Source: DASULK01 sp036278255
GTDB taxonomy: Bacteria > Actinomycetota > Actinomycetes > Mycobacteriales > Micromonosporaceae
Reading direction: 5' to 3'
DNA: 7,369 nt
Assembly (NCBI GenBank): GCA_036278255.1
Contig: DASULK010000205.1
Span: 1-7,369 of the forward strand
Positions 1 through 5,268 of the stretch are shown piece by piece. Within the stretch, counting starts at the first letter, position 1; the number at the start of each line of letters is the position of its first letter. Below the pieces are notes generated by a model. That model was not told the origin of the DNA and did no database searches. It saw only the letters and a program-made list of their open reading frames with translations. Made by a program: the position numbers and the translations under genes.

Positions 1-585
1 GTGGAAGTCGCCCTCACTGGTGGCGCCGTCGCCGATGAAAGCCAGCGCCACGGTGTCCCGCCCCTGGTACGCCTCACCGTACGCCAGCCCCGCAGCGTGC
101 ACCGTCTGCGTGGCCAGCGGCGTGCACTGCGGGGCGGTACGAGAGGCCGCCGCGTCGTACCCGCAGTGCCAGTCGCCGCGCAGCAGCGTGAGCACCTCGA
201 CCGGGTCGATGCCCCGGGAGACCAGCGCCACCGACTCGCGGTAGGTCGGGAAAACCCAGTCGGACTCGCGTACCGCCAGCATCGCGCCGACCTGGCACGC
301 CTCCTGCCCTCGTGACGAGGGGTAGACCGCCAGCCGTCCCTGCTTGGCCAGCGTGGTCGCCTGGGTGTCGAAGCGGCGCCCGATCACCAGGCGCCGGTAC
401 AGCTCGCGCAGCGAGTCGGCGGACGGTTCGGGGTAGTCGGCGCGGGCGGGCAGTGGCTTGCCACGCTCGTCGAGCAGCCGTACCGGCTCGGGGCTGGGCA
501 GCAGGGCGCTGACCGGGTCGGTCACAGTGGCTGCCGCACGGCTGCGCGGGGCCGCCCTGCGGGCCGCCCGGGATGTGGTCGTCAC
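1..585 (-). CDS. 2-oxo acid dehydrogenase E1 component, alpha subunit (N-terminal 195 codons, runs off the window)
   Basis: This encodes the thiamine-diphosphate-dependent alpha subunit that decarboxylates a 2-oxo acid and passes the acyl group to the E2 lipoyl domain. Reading the minus strand from the GTG at 585 gives an uninterrupted 195 codons. Family hallmarks seen are SSRGQEACQVGAML, then DWVFPTYRE, and at residues 184-195 IGDGATSEGDFH, where GDG begins the thiamine-diphosphate/Mg motif. The GTG start is backed by an AGGAGG Shine-Dalgarno at 594-599 with an 8-nt spacer. The first 35 or so residues are Ala/Arg/Pro-rich and probably disordered. The gene is divergent from an Lrp-type regulator. 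In Streptomyces that layout marks branched-chain keto acid dehydrogenase (bkd) operons, so the substrate is more likely branched-chain keto acids, but pyruvate cannot be excluded because the C-terminus and the beta and E2 genes lie outside the window. Confidence 0.92.
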   Translation of the reverse strand, partial: MTTTSRAARRAAPRSRAAATVTDPVSALLPSPEPVRLLDERGKPLPARADYPEPSADSLRELYRRLVIGRRFDTQATTLAKQGRLAVYPSSRGQEACQVGAMLAVRESDWVFPTYRESVALVSRGIDPVEVLTLLRGDWHCGYDAAASRTAPQCTPLATQTVHAAGLAYGEAYQGRDTVALAFIGDGATSEGDFH

Positions 586-690
586 GGCGAGGACCTCCTG
601 GACGTGTGGTGGGCCTCTGCTGACGCCGTCGGATGATTGACTCAAGATCCGCCGAAAACACGGGACGCTTGGCAGCAGAGGGGTGCTTGA
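586..690. promoter_or_regulatory. Divergent promoter region between E1 alpha and the Lrp regulator, with a TTGACTCAA palindrome
   Basis: This 105-bp gap must carry the promoters of both divergent genes. At 637-645 it holds TTGACTCAA, a perfect odd palindrome (TTGA-C-TCAA), which could be part of an operator for the adjacent Lrp-family protein or a -35 element (TTGACT) for the regulator. I see no convincing -10 at the matching distance on either strand. A GAGGGG run at 678-683 lies 7 nt before the regulator's ATG, and AGGAGG at 594-599 serves the E1 gene. Autoregulation plus control of the E1 operon is the usual Lrp/AsnC pattern and is inferred here. Confidence 0.5.
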
Positions 691-1209
691 ATGAGCCATG
701 AGACCCAACCGGCGGCCGAGTTTCCATCGGGGGTAGGACGATCGGCCGGACCGATCGACGAGGTGGACCGGCGCATCCTCCACGCGCTGGTGCGCGACGG
801 GCGGCTCTCCATCCGGGCCCTCGCCGAACGGGTGCACGTCTCCCGCACAAACGCGTACGCACGGCTGGAACGGCTGCTCCGCGACGGCGTGATCACCGGG
901 TTCCGCGCACAGGTGGCGCCGGCCCGGGCCGGCCTCGGCACGTCCGCCTACATCGCCCTAAAGATCGAGCAGAACACTTGGCGGGAGGTCTCGGCCGCGC
1001 TGGCCCGGCTGCCCTACATCGAGCATGCGGCGCTGCTCGGCGGCGACCACGATGTGCTGGCCCTGGTCCGTACGCCGGACAACGCCGCGTTGCGGGACGT
1101 GGTGCTGGGCCGGGTACAGAGCATCCCGGGGGTGCTCTCCACCCGCACCTGGCTGATCTTCGAGGAGTTCGACGGTGTGCACACCCCCTGGGGTGAACGC
1201 AACTCGTAG
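691..1209 (+). CDS. Lrp/AsnC-family transcriptional regulator
   Basis: This 172-residue protein is a feast/famine regulator. Residues 22-72 form the AsnC-type winged HTH: IDEVDRRILHALVRDGRLS, then RALAERVHVSRTNAYARLERL, with the recognition helix near 50-62 and the wing at DGVITGF. Residues 85-160 form the RAM effector and oligomerisation domain, with the typical GGDHDVLALV turn followed by IPGVLSTRTW. The first 20 residues are a non-conserved extension. The ATG at 691 has GAGGGG 7 nt upstream. It is divergent from an E1 alpha gene, so by analogy with BkdR-type regulators it probably senses an amino acid or keto acid and controls that operon. The RAM ligand cannot be read from the sequence. 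The 172-residue length is slightly above the usual 150-165 because of the N-terminal tail. Confidence 0.92.
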   Translation: MSHETQPAAEFPSGVGRSAGPIDEVDRRILHALVRDGRLSIRALAERVHVSRTNAYARLERLLRDGVITGFRAQVAPARAGLGTSAYIALKIEQNTWREVSAALARLPYIEHAALLGGDHDVLALVRTPDNAALRDVVLGRVQSIPGVLSTRTWLIFEEFDGVHTPWGERNS

Positions 1210-1279
1210 GCTGGCAGTGCGACGGCGGTTGTCGATCGGGTGCGTCGGCTGCGCCAGGAACGCCGATGGCCCCGGGTCG

Positions 1280-1299
1280 CCTGACGCGGGGCCGTCAGG
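1280..1299. terminator. Perfect 7-bp inverted repeat 3' of the Lrp gene, possible bidirectional terminator
   Basis: CCTGACG at 1280-1286 and CGTCAGG at 1293-1299 form a perfect 7-bp stem around a 6-nt GC-rich loop. It lies 70 nt after the Lrp stop and at the inner edge of the convergent regulator remnant. There is no T-run, which is common for actinobacterial terminators, so this is a guess from position and shape. Confidence 0.3.
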
Positions 1300-1469
1300 G
1301 CACGCCGGAGCGGGTCGTGGTTCCAGAAGGATTCGGGCAGGGCTGGTGGTGAGACGAGCCGGTCGCGTTCGGCCGCTTGGCAGGAGGCGCAGCGGCCGCT
1401 GGTGTTGTCGCGGGCCAGTTGTGCGCCGCGGCGGGGGCAGGTGGTGTGTCGTACCGGCGTCCTCGCCAT
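1296..1469 (-). pseudogene. Truncated copy of the zinc-ribbon/HTH regulator (58 codons remain)
   Basis: Starting at the ATG at 1469, the first 58 codons are homologous to the intact regulator at 2503-4005: both begin MART, share GAQLARDNTSGRC, and continue through QAAE-DRL-SPPALP--FWNH to an RAL ending. After codon 58 the similarity stops. The frame stays open to 1014 but runs antisense through the Lrp gene with shadow-like composition, so I end the remnant here. The HTH domain is missing. The zinc ribbon is also damaged: the second cysteine of the first CxxC is arginine (CPRRG instead of CPRCG). The Shine-Dalgarno GGAG seen in the intact gene is GGAA here. It probably derives from a second regulator gene in a tandem array, cut by deletion next to the Lrp gene. 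Confidence 0.75.
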
Positions 1470-1487
1470 GGTGGGCGGTTCCGTCCG

Positions 1488-1514
1488 TTATGGCCTGTTG
1501 CTGAGCGTACCCAT
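1488..1514 (-). other. 8-codon upstream reading frame in copy 1 (MGTLSNRP-stop)
   Basis: ATG at 1514 and TAA at 1488-1490 encode MGTLSNRP, identical in peptide to the frame before the intact regulator but with GGT for GGC at codon 2. It ends 18 nt before the remnant's start codon. No clear Shine-Dalgarno precedes it. Confidence 0.35.
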
Positions 1515-1534
1515 TCAATCCGTTCTCTGGGACG

Positions 1535-1553
1535 GTATGCATTCCGCGTATAT
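1535..1553. promoter_or_regulatory. Palindromic operator-like site, copy 1 (degenerate)
   Basis: GTATGCA-TTCCG-CGTATAT is the most degenerate of the three copies of the GTATACG-N5-CGTATAC palindrome. It lies 66 nt upstream of the remnant's start codon. The right half is shared with copy 3 (CGTATAT followed by CG). On the minus strand it is preceded by TTGACC, which could serve as a -35 element. Confidence 0.5.
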
Positions 1554-1610
1554 CGGTCAATAAGCAGCTCGGCCGAATCGGTAGCCGTCGAGGCGGTCAA
1601 GCAGCGCTGG

Positions 1611-2492
1611 TCAGAGCAAGTGCCAGGGGAGGGCGTCGTGAGGGTCGGCGCGAAGGGCGGCGAGGCGACGGTGGACTTCGTTGGCGGCAGAGGAGCCAGG
1701 GCGGGACTTGCGGGCATTGGTGACAATCATTTTTAGCTCGCGTAGCCGGCATAGGTTTTCGAAATGATGCCATGCCGCTGGGTCCCAGCCGTACGCCGTG
1801 ATGAACGAAACGAAGGCATCGGGATCGGTGGGGGTGAAGCGGCGGCAGTGGACGGCGATGGTAGCCACGTCCCACTCTCTCGGGCCGATCGCGGCAGTGT
1901 CCCAATCGGTCAGCACCGCACAACCCTCGGAAGCGCATAGGGCGTTGTGCGTTTGCGGATCGGCGTGGATCAGGCCGGGGGAGAGGGTGAAGGGCATGTC
2001 TGCCCAGATTTTGGCGAGCTGATCAAGTCGAGTGTGCAGGAAGTCTCGGTCGTCGTCGGTAAGGATGGCCGAGGTCTTGATAGATCGGCGGATCCTGCTG
2101 ATCGGCTCCAGTGGTTTTAACGCGATGGGCGGTGTGGGCAGGGCGTGGAGTAGACGCAGCAGGTGACCGAGTTCGCCGGCCGTGACGGGGTTCTCGATCG
2201 CAGGGTTGAGCCGTCGCCACACAGTGATGGTGTGACCGTCGATCTCTAAGGGCTGGTCGATGTCGTACAGCGGGGCGGTGGGAAACCCCTGGCTGGTGAG
2301 CCAGCGCACGAGGGCGATGGACGGGCGTACGTCGTCGGCGGCGATGTCCGGTGGTGCGATCTTGATGACGGCGTCACCAACGGCGTACACGGCGTTGGTG
2401 TGGTGCCGGATCAGCGTGGCGCGGTCTGCGGGTAGCCCGAGGTGTTGGCAGACCTTGGCGAGGATGGGGCGCGTTCGTGCTTCGACGAACAT
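1611..2492 (-). CDS. APH/choline-kinase-like phosphotransferase
   Basis: This 293-residue protein has the protein-kinase-like fold used by aminoglycoside and small-molecule phosphotransferases. Visible elements are the ATP-binding lysine in AVIKIA (K44), the catalytic loop HADPQTHN (H176, D178, N183) and the metal-binding DWD (D196-D198) followed by IGPREWDVA. The C-terminal RLRELKM segment fits an actinobacterial subfamily often encoded next to XRE regulators, from memory. The acceptor is unknown, and drug resistance should not be assumed. The ATG at 2492 follows AGGAGGG (2495-2501) with an unusually short 2-nt gap; a TTG at 2558 would extend it into the regulator gene and is less likely. 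It starts 10 nt after the regulator stop, so the two are co-transcribed. It has no signal peptide or membrane segment and is probably cytoplasmic. Confidence 0.85.
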   Translation of the reverse strand: MFVEARTRPILAKVCQHLGLPADRATLIRHHTNAVYAVGDAVIKIAPPDIAADDVRPSIALVRWLTSQGFPTAPLYDIDQPLEIDGHTITVWRRLNPAIENPVTAGELGHLLRLLHALPTPPIALKPLEPISRIRRSIKTSAILTDDDRDFLHTRLDQLAKIWADMPFTLSPGLIHADPQTHNALCASEGCAVLTDWDTAAIGPREWDVATIAVHCRRFTPTDPDAFVSFITAYGWDPAAWHHFENLCRLRELKMIVTNARKSRPGSSAANEVHRRLAALRADPHDALPWHLL

Positions 2493-2502
2493 GGCCCTCC
2501 TA

Positions 2503-4005
2503 CTAGACGAGCGCGGCTGCGACCGCCAGGGTACGGGCTTGGCTGCGGCACGCGCCAACCTGCTCGGCCAGCGCGGCCAGCTCTCCGCCCTGTTCGGCTG
2601 CGGGGGCGGCGTCGATGACCTGCTCGGCGCGGGTCAGTACCAGCTCCGTGCGCTGCGTTGGAGGCAGGCTGTCGATCGCCTGCCGGGCGACGGAGGCAGC
2701 CTCGGGGACGCGCCGCTCTTGGACCAGGCACATCGCCCGATCGAGGTGAAGCAGCGCGGGGTCGATCAGTGAACCGGGCGCCGAACGGTAAAGCGACAAT
2801 GCCTCGTCTTGTGCCTGGTAGGCGGTGGCGGTGTCGCCGAGCCACGTCGCCGTGCCCGACAGGTAGAGCAGGAATCGCTTGGCGGGGAAGCGGAATGCGG
2901 CGTTGGTGTCCGGCTCGTCCACGGTGTCGAACATTCGCCGAGCCTGGCCGATGGCTTCGCGGGCCGGATGATGGGCGCCGAGGCGGGCCAGGGCACGTGC
3001 TCGCGCCGCGGCCGCGAGCGCCATCGAGGCGCACGGCGTGCTGGACAGGTTTAACGCGAGATCCGCTAACGTCACGGTCTGAGCCGGGTCAGCGAAGTAG
3101 TAGGGCAGCATCGCGGCCTGCGCCCTGACCAGGACCCGCAAGCGTGGATCGGCGCTGTCGTCGGCGGCAGTCATCGCCGTGCGGTACCAGCGGCGGGCAT
3201 CAGCTGTACACCCCAGGCGCATTAACGCTTCCGCGCACATCGTGGCCAACAGCGCGGCTGCCCCGGACAGGCGCGCCTGGATTGCCGCCGGCTGGCGGTG
3301 CCGTGACAGCATCTGCACTTCCACGCAGTCCGCGGCCAGCCGGGTTAGCATCGCGGCCGGCGCCGTGCACGGATACACACGCACGTGCTCGTCAACCGAT
3401 TCCTCGATTTGCTCCAGCTCGGCCAGTGACATCGTTCCCATGGCGAGGGAGGCATCCAGCTCGGCCCGTATCCGGCGCAGGGTCAGCAGAAAGTCGTAAG
3501 GGCTCGACTGGACTTGCATGACATCCGCCTTCGGCTCTCGGGCGACCTCCGCCCGGATTGCCGCACTGGCGGGACGGCCATCGTGCCGGGACGCCGCATC
3601 CGGCTTGTCGTCGCGGAGCTTGAACCAGAGCAGGTGGGCGGGGACACGCAGGACTTGTGCCCAGTGAGTGAGGCGGTCGAGGTGGACGACGGGGCGGCCG
3701 TTCTCCAGGCGGCTCATCTGCGCCTGCGTGATGCCGAGCCAGCGGCCCACGGTCTCTTGAGGGAGTGGGTCGCGGCCGTGGTAGGGGTGGTGTCGGTAGG
3801 CGCGGATCACCTTGCCGAGGTGGCGCTCGGCCAGCGCCTGCCGAATCGGTTCGTGATTCCAAAAGTCCGCAGGGAGCGCCGGTGGAGAGATCAGCCGATC
3901 GTGTTCGGCGGCCTGGCAGGGGCCACAGCGTCCGCTGGTGTTGTCGCGGGCCAGTTGTGCGCCGCAGCGGGGGCAGTTGGTGTGTCGTGCCGACGTCCTC
4001 GCCAT
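2503..4005 (-). CDS. Zinc-ribbon/XRE helix-turn-helix regulator with TPR-like C-terminal domain
   Basis: This 500-residue regulator begins with a four-cysteine zinc ribbon (C11xxC14 and C27xxC30, around GAQLARDNTSG). A conserved linker follows (SPPALPADFWNHEPIRQAL), then an XRE-type HTH at about 62-128: LPQETVGRWLGITQAQMSRL, ENGRPV, and a helix ending LLWF. Residues from about 215 to 480 are Ala/Leu/Arg-rich paired helices typical of TPR repeats, which probably bind a peptide, ligand or partner. I know this architecture as a common actinobacterial family without a defined signal. The ATG at 4005 has GGAG 9 nt upstream. It precedes the phosphotransferase by 10 nt. A palindrome 69 nt upstream of the ATG overlaps a TATACC -10-like box on its own strand, so autoregulation is likely. 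Two truncated copies of its 5' end lie elsewhere in the window. Confidence 0.88.
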   Translation of the reverse strand: MARTSARHTNCPRCGAQLARDNTSGRCGPCQAAEHDRLISPPALPADFWNHEPIRQALAERHLGKVIRAYRHHPYHGRDPLPQETVGRWLGITQAQMSRLENGRPVVHLDRLTHWAQVLRVPAHLLWFKLRDDKPDAASRHDGRPASAAIRAEVAREPKADVMQVQSSPYDFLLTLRRIRAELDASLAMGTMSLAELEQIEESVDEHVRVYPCTAPAAMLTRLAADCVEVQMLSRHRQPAAIQARLSGAAALLATMCAEALMRLGCTADARRWYRTAMTAADDSADPRLRVLVRAQAAMLPYYFADPAQTVTLADLALNLSSTPCASMALAAAARARALARLGAHHPAREAIGQARRMFDTVDEPDTNAAFRFPAKRFLLYLSGTATWLGDTATAYQAQDEALSLYRSAPGSLIDPALLHLDRAMCLVQERRVPEAASVARQAIDSLPPTQRTELVLTRAEQVIDAAPAAEQGGELAALAEQVGACRSQARTLAVAAALV

Positions 4006-4023
4006 GGTGGGCAGCTCCGTCCG

Positions 4024-4050
4024 TTATGGCCTGTTGCTGAGCGTGCCCAT
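4024..4050 (-). other. 8-codon upstream reading frame in the regulator leader (MGTLSNRP-stop)
   Basis: ATG at 4050 and TAA at 4024-4026 encode MGTLSNRP in the leader of the intact regulator, ending 18 nt before its ATG. The frame is kept in copies 1 and 3 with the same length, start and stop. The segment preceding it has no strong Shine-Dalgarno, so translation is not assured. If translated it could act as a leader peptide or couple ribosome entry to the regulator. Confidence 0.4.
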
Positions 4051-4073
4051 CCAATCGCTAATGTGAAGGTCCG

Positions 4074-4092
4074 GTATACGTGCCGCGTATAC
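4074..4092. promoter_or_regulatory. Palindromic operator/promoter of the regulator-kinase operon, copy 2
   Basis: GTATACGTGCCGCGTATAC is a perfect 7-5-7 inverted repeat (GTATACG-N5-CGTATAC). On the minus strand the start-proximal half reads TATACC and could be the -10 box, giving a leader of roughly 60 nt. An operator lying over the -10 box suggests repression or autoregulation by the encoded HTH protein. No strong -35 is evident; CTGACC lies 14 nt upstream of TATACC. Confidence 0.6.
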
Positions 4093-4134
4093 GGTCAGTA
4101 CCCCTCGGGAGTTACGGCCGGCACGCTCGTCCGA

Positions 4135-4719
4135 TCAGCCGCCCGCCACCCACCACCAGCCGTCACCGATGTGCCGACTTGGCAACCCAATCCCGCCAGG
4201 CGCGGTTCTGATCGCCGTATCCGTCGGCGAGGCAGATCCCAAGTAGACAAATCCGCCACCGGACTCGCCCCGCCAGTCCTGCCACATCGGCAGATACAGC
4301 GCCTCGGGGGAGCTTTGCCGGTGAGCATGCCCGTCGATCGACAGATATCGCATGTGCCAGGGCAGCGGTGCCTCGACTGGAAGGCGACCGGCGTCGTGTT
4401 CTGCGGCAAGCTGACTGAGGCTGCCGCGGTGCAACCAGAATTGGCTCTTCAGGTAGATCGTCAGCCAGTCCGCGTGCCAGATGACCAGGCCGGCAGCAAC
4501 CGAGACCACGGTGAGCGCTACGGCCTGCCACCACGAATGCCGCGCCATTGAAATCACTGCGGCTGCCGAACCGATGATCGCCCACAACCAGCACCCTCCA
4601 ACGACCAGCAAGCCGAACAAGGACAGGACGCCGAAGATCGGGAAGGTCAGATAATAGGTGGCGGCGAGAGCAAGCCAACCCAGGATCGCACCGGCTACCC
4701 GCCGGCGACGAGCAGTCAT
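4135..4719 (-). CDS. Uncharacterised three-helix membrane protein with extracytoplasmic C-terminal domain
   Basis: From the ATG at 4719 this encodes 194 residues. A basic start (MTARRRR) leads into three hydrophobic segments at about 8-25, 28-57 and 65-82. A soluble tail of about 105 residues follows, rich in aromatic residues, with PLPWHMRYLS, GGGFVYLGSASP and the ending GDGWWWVAGG. By the positive-inside rule the tail probably faces outward. From memory, tails with a terminal DGWWW-type motif occur in unassigned actinobacterial membrane proteins. The start is uncertain: no good Shine-Dalgarno lies before 4719, an ATG at 4785 would add 22 residues, and the open frame extends to 5040, but that part is antisense to a plus-strand pseudogene and looks like shadow. 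An AGAATAT box about 30 nt upstream could allow a short-leader transcript. It ends 42 nt upstream of the regulator's palindrome, same strand. Confidence 0.65.
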   Translation of the reverse strand: MTARRRRVAGAILGWLALAATYYLTFPIFGVLSLFGLLVVGGCWLWAIIGSAAAVISMARHSWWQAVALTVVSVAAGLVIWHADWLTIYLKSQFWLHRGSLSQLAAEHDAGRLPVEAPLPWHMRYLSIDGHAHRQSSPEALYLPMWQDWRGESGGGFVYLGSASPTDTAIRTAPGGIGLPSRHIGDGWWWVAGG

Positions 4720-5190
4720 GGTCGGCGTCGAAGTCGTCACGGCCCATATTCTGGCCAGCGCTGACACGCGCACCAGACCCGACATCGCACTCGCCGCTGG
4801 CGACCGGCTTTTCTCTACGCGACCCGGGGTGCATGGCGCAACCCGACCCGTGATCGTGGCCGCATCATCGGCCGCGCGACGGTCAAAAGCTCCGCCCGGA
4901 TGCTGGAGCAGCCGATCGAGATTGCGGGCCGTACCTTCGTCTCCGGCTGTGGCCTGAGCATCGACGGAGTTGTGCCCTACCCGGGCGGGGTGTAACTGCA
5001 GCCGTTCGTCGAGCGTATCGCCGCTTTCCCTAAGCCCCACGCGTGGAGCATCTATCTGCGACGGGCTCTGCTCGTGCTCCCGCCAGCCGACGCGAAACTC
5101 CTGGAAGACGCGCTGCTACCACTGCTCGTCCCGAGACAGCAGGCGCTGCCGAGCTATCCATCTACAACGGCGGCCGCAGAGACCTCATTG
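4718..5190 (+). pseudogene. Decayed gene of an uncharacterised (possibly EVE/PUA-like) actinobacterial protein, with a frameshift and a nonsense codon
   Basis: Three pieces of one protein are readable. Piece 1, up to about 4812, ends ALAAGDRLF. Piece 2, one frame over, reads LYATRGAWRNPTRDRGRIIG and runs through IEIAGRTFVSGC to VVPYPGGV, ending at TAA 4993. Piece 3 continues in piece 2's frame as LQPFVERIAAFPKPHAWSIY and ends near LPPADAKLLEDALLPLL. A single missing C near 4812 would restore GDRLFLYATRG. Changing TAA to GAA would restore GVELQPF, the sequence I expect in the family. The family is one I recall only as a hypothetical protein; the GD-x-L-x-LY-T-RG pattern resembles EVE/PUA-like domains, which is tentative. 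No stop ends piece 3: its frame continues in frame into the membrane gene starting at 5269. The 5' boundary is uncertain; the ATG at 4718 overlaps the opposite-strand start at 4719. Confidence 0.7.
5026..5052 (+). repeat. 27-nt direct repeat, first copy
   Basis: It matches 5194-5220 at 23 of 27 positions. It encodes the FPKPHAWSI part of the decayed gene. Confidence 0.55.
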
Positions 5191-5193
5191 TGC

Positions 5194-5220
5194 TTCCGTA
5201 AGCCGCACCCGTGGGGCATC
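5194..5220 (+). repeat. 27-nt direct repeat, second copy
   Basis: It lies exactly 168 nt (56 codons) after the first copy and in the same frame, reading FRKPHPWGI. It sits just before the Shine-Dalgarno of the gene starting at 5269 and marks a small duplication or rejoined end at the pseudogene-to-gene junction. Confidence 0.5.
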
Positions 5221-5268
5221 CTTGCGGGGCGCGATCATGAGATCGCCATGGATGGGAGGGTGATCTCA

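Larger units (their letters stand above)
1296..1553 (-). repeat. Regulator 5' module, copy 1
   Basis: This is a direct repeat of 3832-4092 and, in its upstream half, of 6442-6564. It contains the first 58 codons of the regulator, an 8-codon upstream frame and the palindrome. From the start codon outward over 54 nt it differs from copy 2 at about 4 positions and from copy 3 at about 3. CCGTTATGGCCTGTTGCTG (plus-strand sense) is identical in all three. The stretch between the upstream frame and the palindrome is 3 nt shorter than in the other copies. Confidence 0.8.
3832..4092 (-). repeat. Regulator 5' module, copy 2 (intact parent)
   Basis: This is the part of the intact regulator locus that is repeated at 1296-1553: the first 58 codons, the leader and the palindrome. 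Its upstream half also matches 6442-6564. It has the best palindrome and the only good Shine-Dalgarno of the three, so it is the likely functional version. Confidence 0.85.

Noticed and set aside
74..862. 262-codon minus-strand open frame across the left end
   Set aside because: It is Arg/Pro/Gly-rich shadow sequence overlapping the E1 alpha gene in another frame and the start of the Lrp gene antisense; the E1 frame carries clear family motifs.
1014..1469. Reading the copy 1 regulator remnant as a full 151-residue gene
   Set aside because: Homology stops at codon 58 and the remainder runs antisense through the Lrp coding sequence.
3514..4551. 345-codon plus-strand open frame opposite the regulator
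   Set aside because: Composition is that of a high-GC shadow; the minus strand has an HTH, zinc ribbon and a Shine-Dalgarno in this region.
4720..5040. Starting the minus-strand membrane gene at 5040 (301 residues)
   Set aside because: The extra N-terminal part is antisense to the decayed plus-strand gene, has no membrane or domain signal, and the natural basic start before the first helix is at 4719.
5074..5268. Extending the plus-strand membrane protein upstream to 5074 or 4996
   Set aside because: That stretch is the tail of the decayed gene read in frame; the Shine-Dalgarno at 5254-5259 and the protein layout favour TTG 5269.
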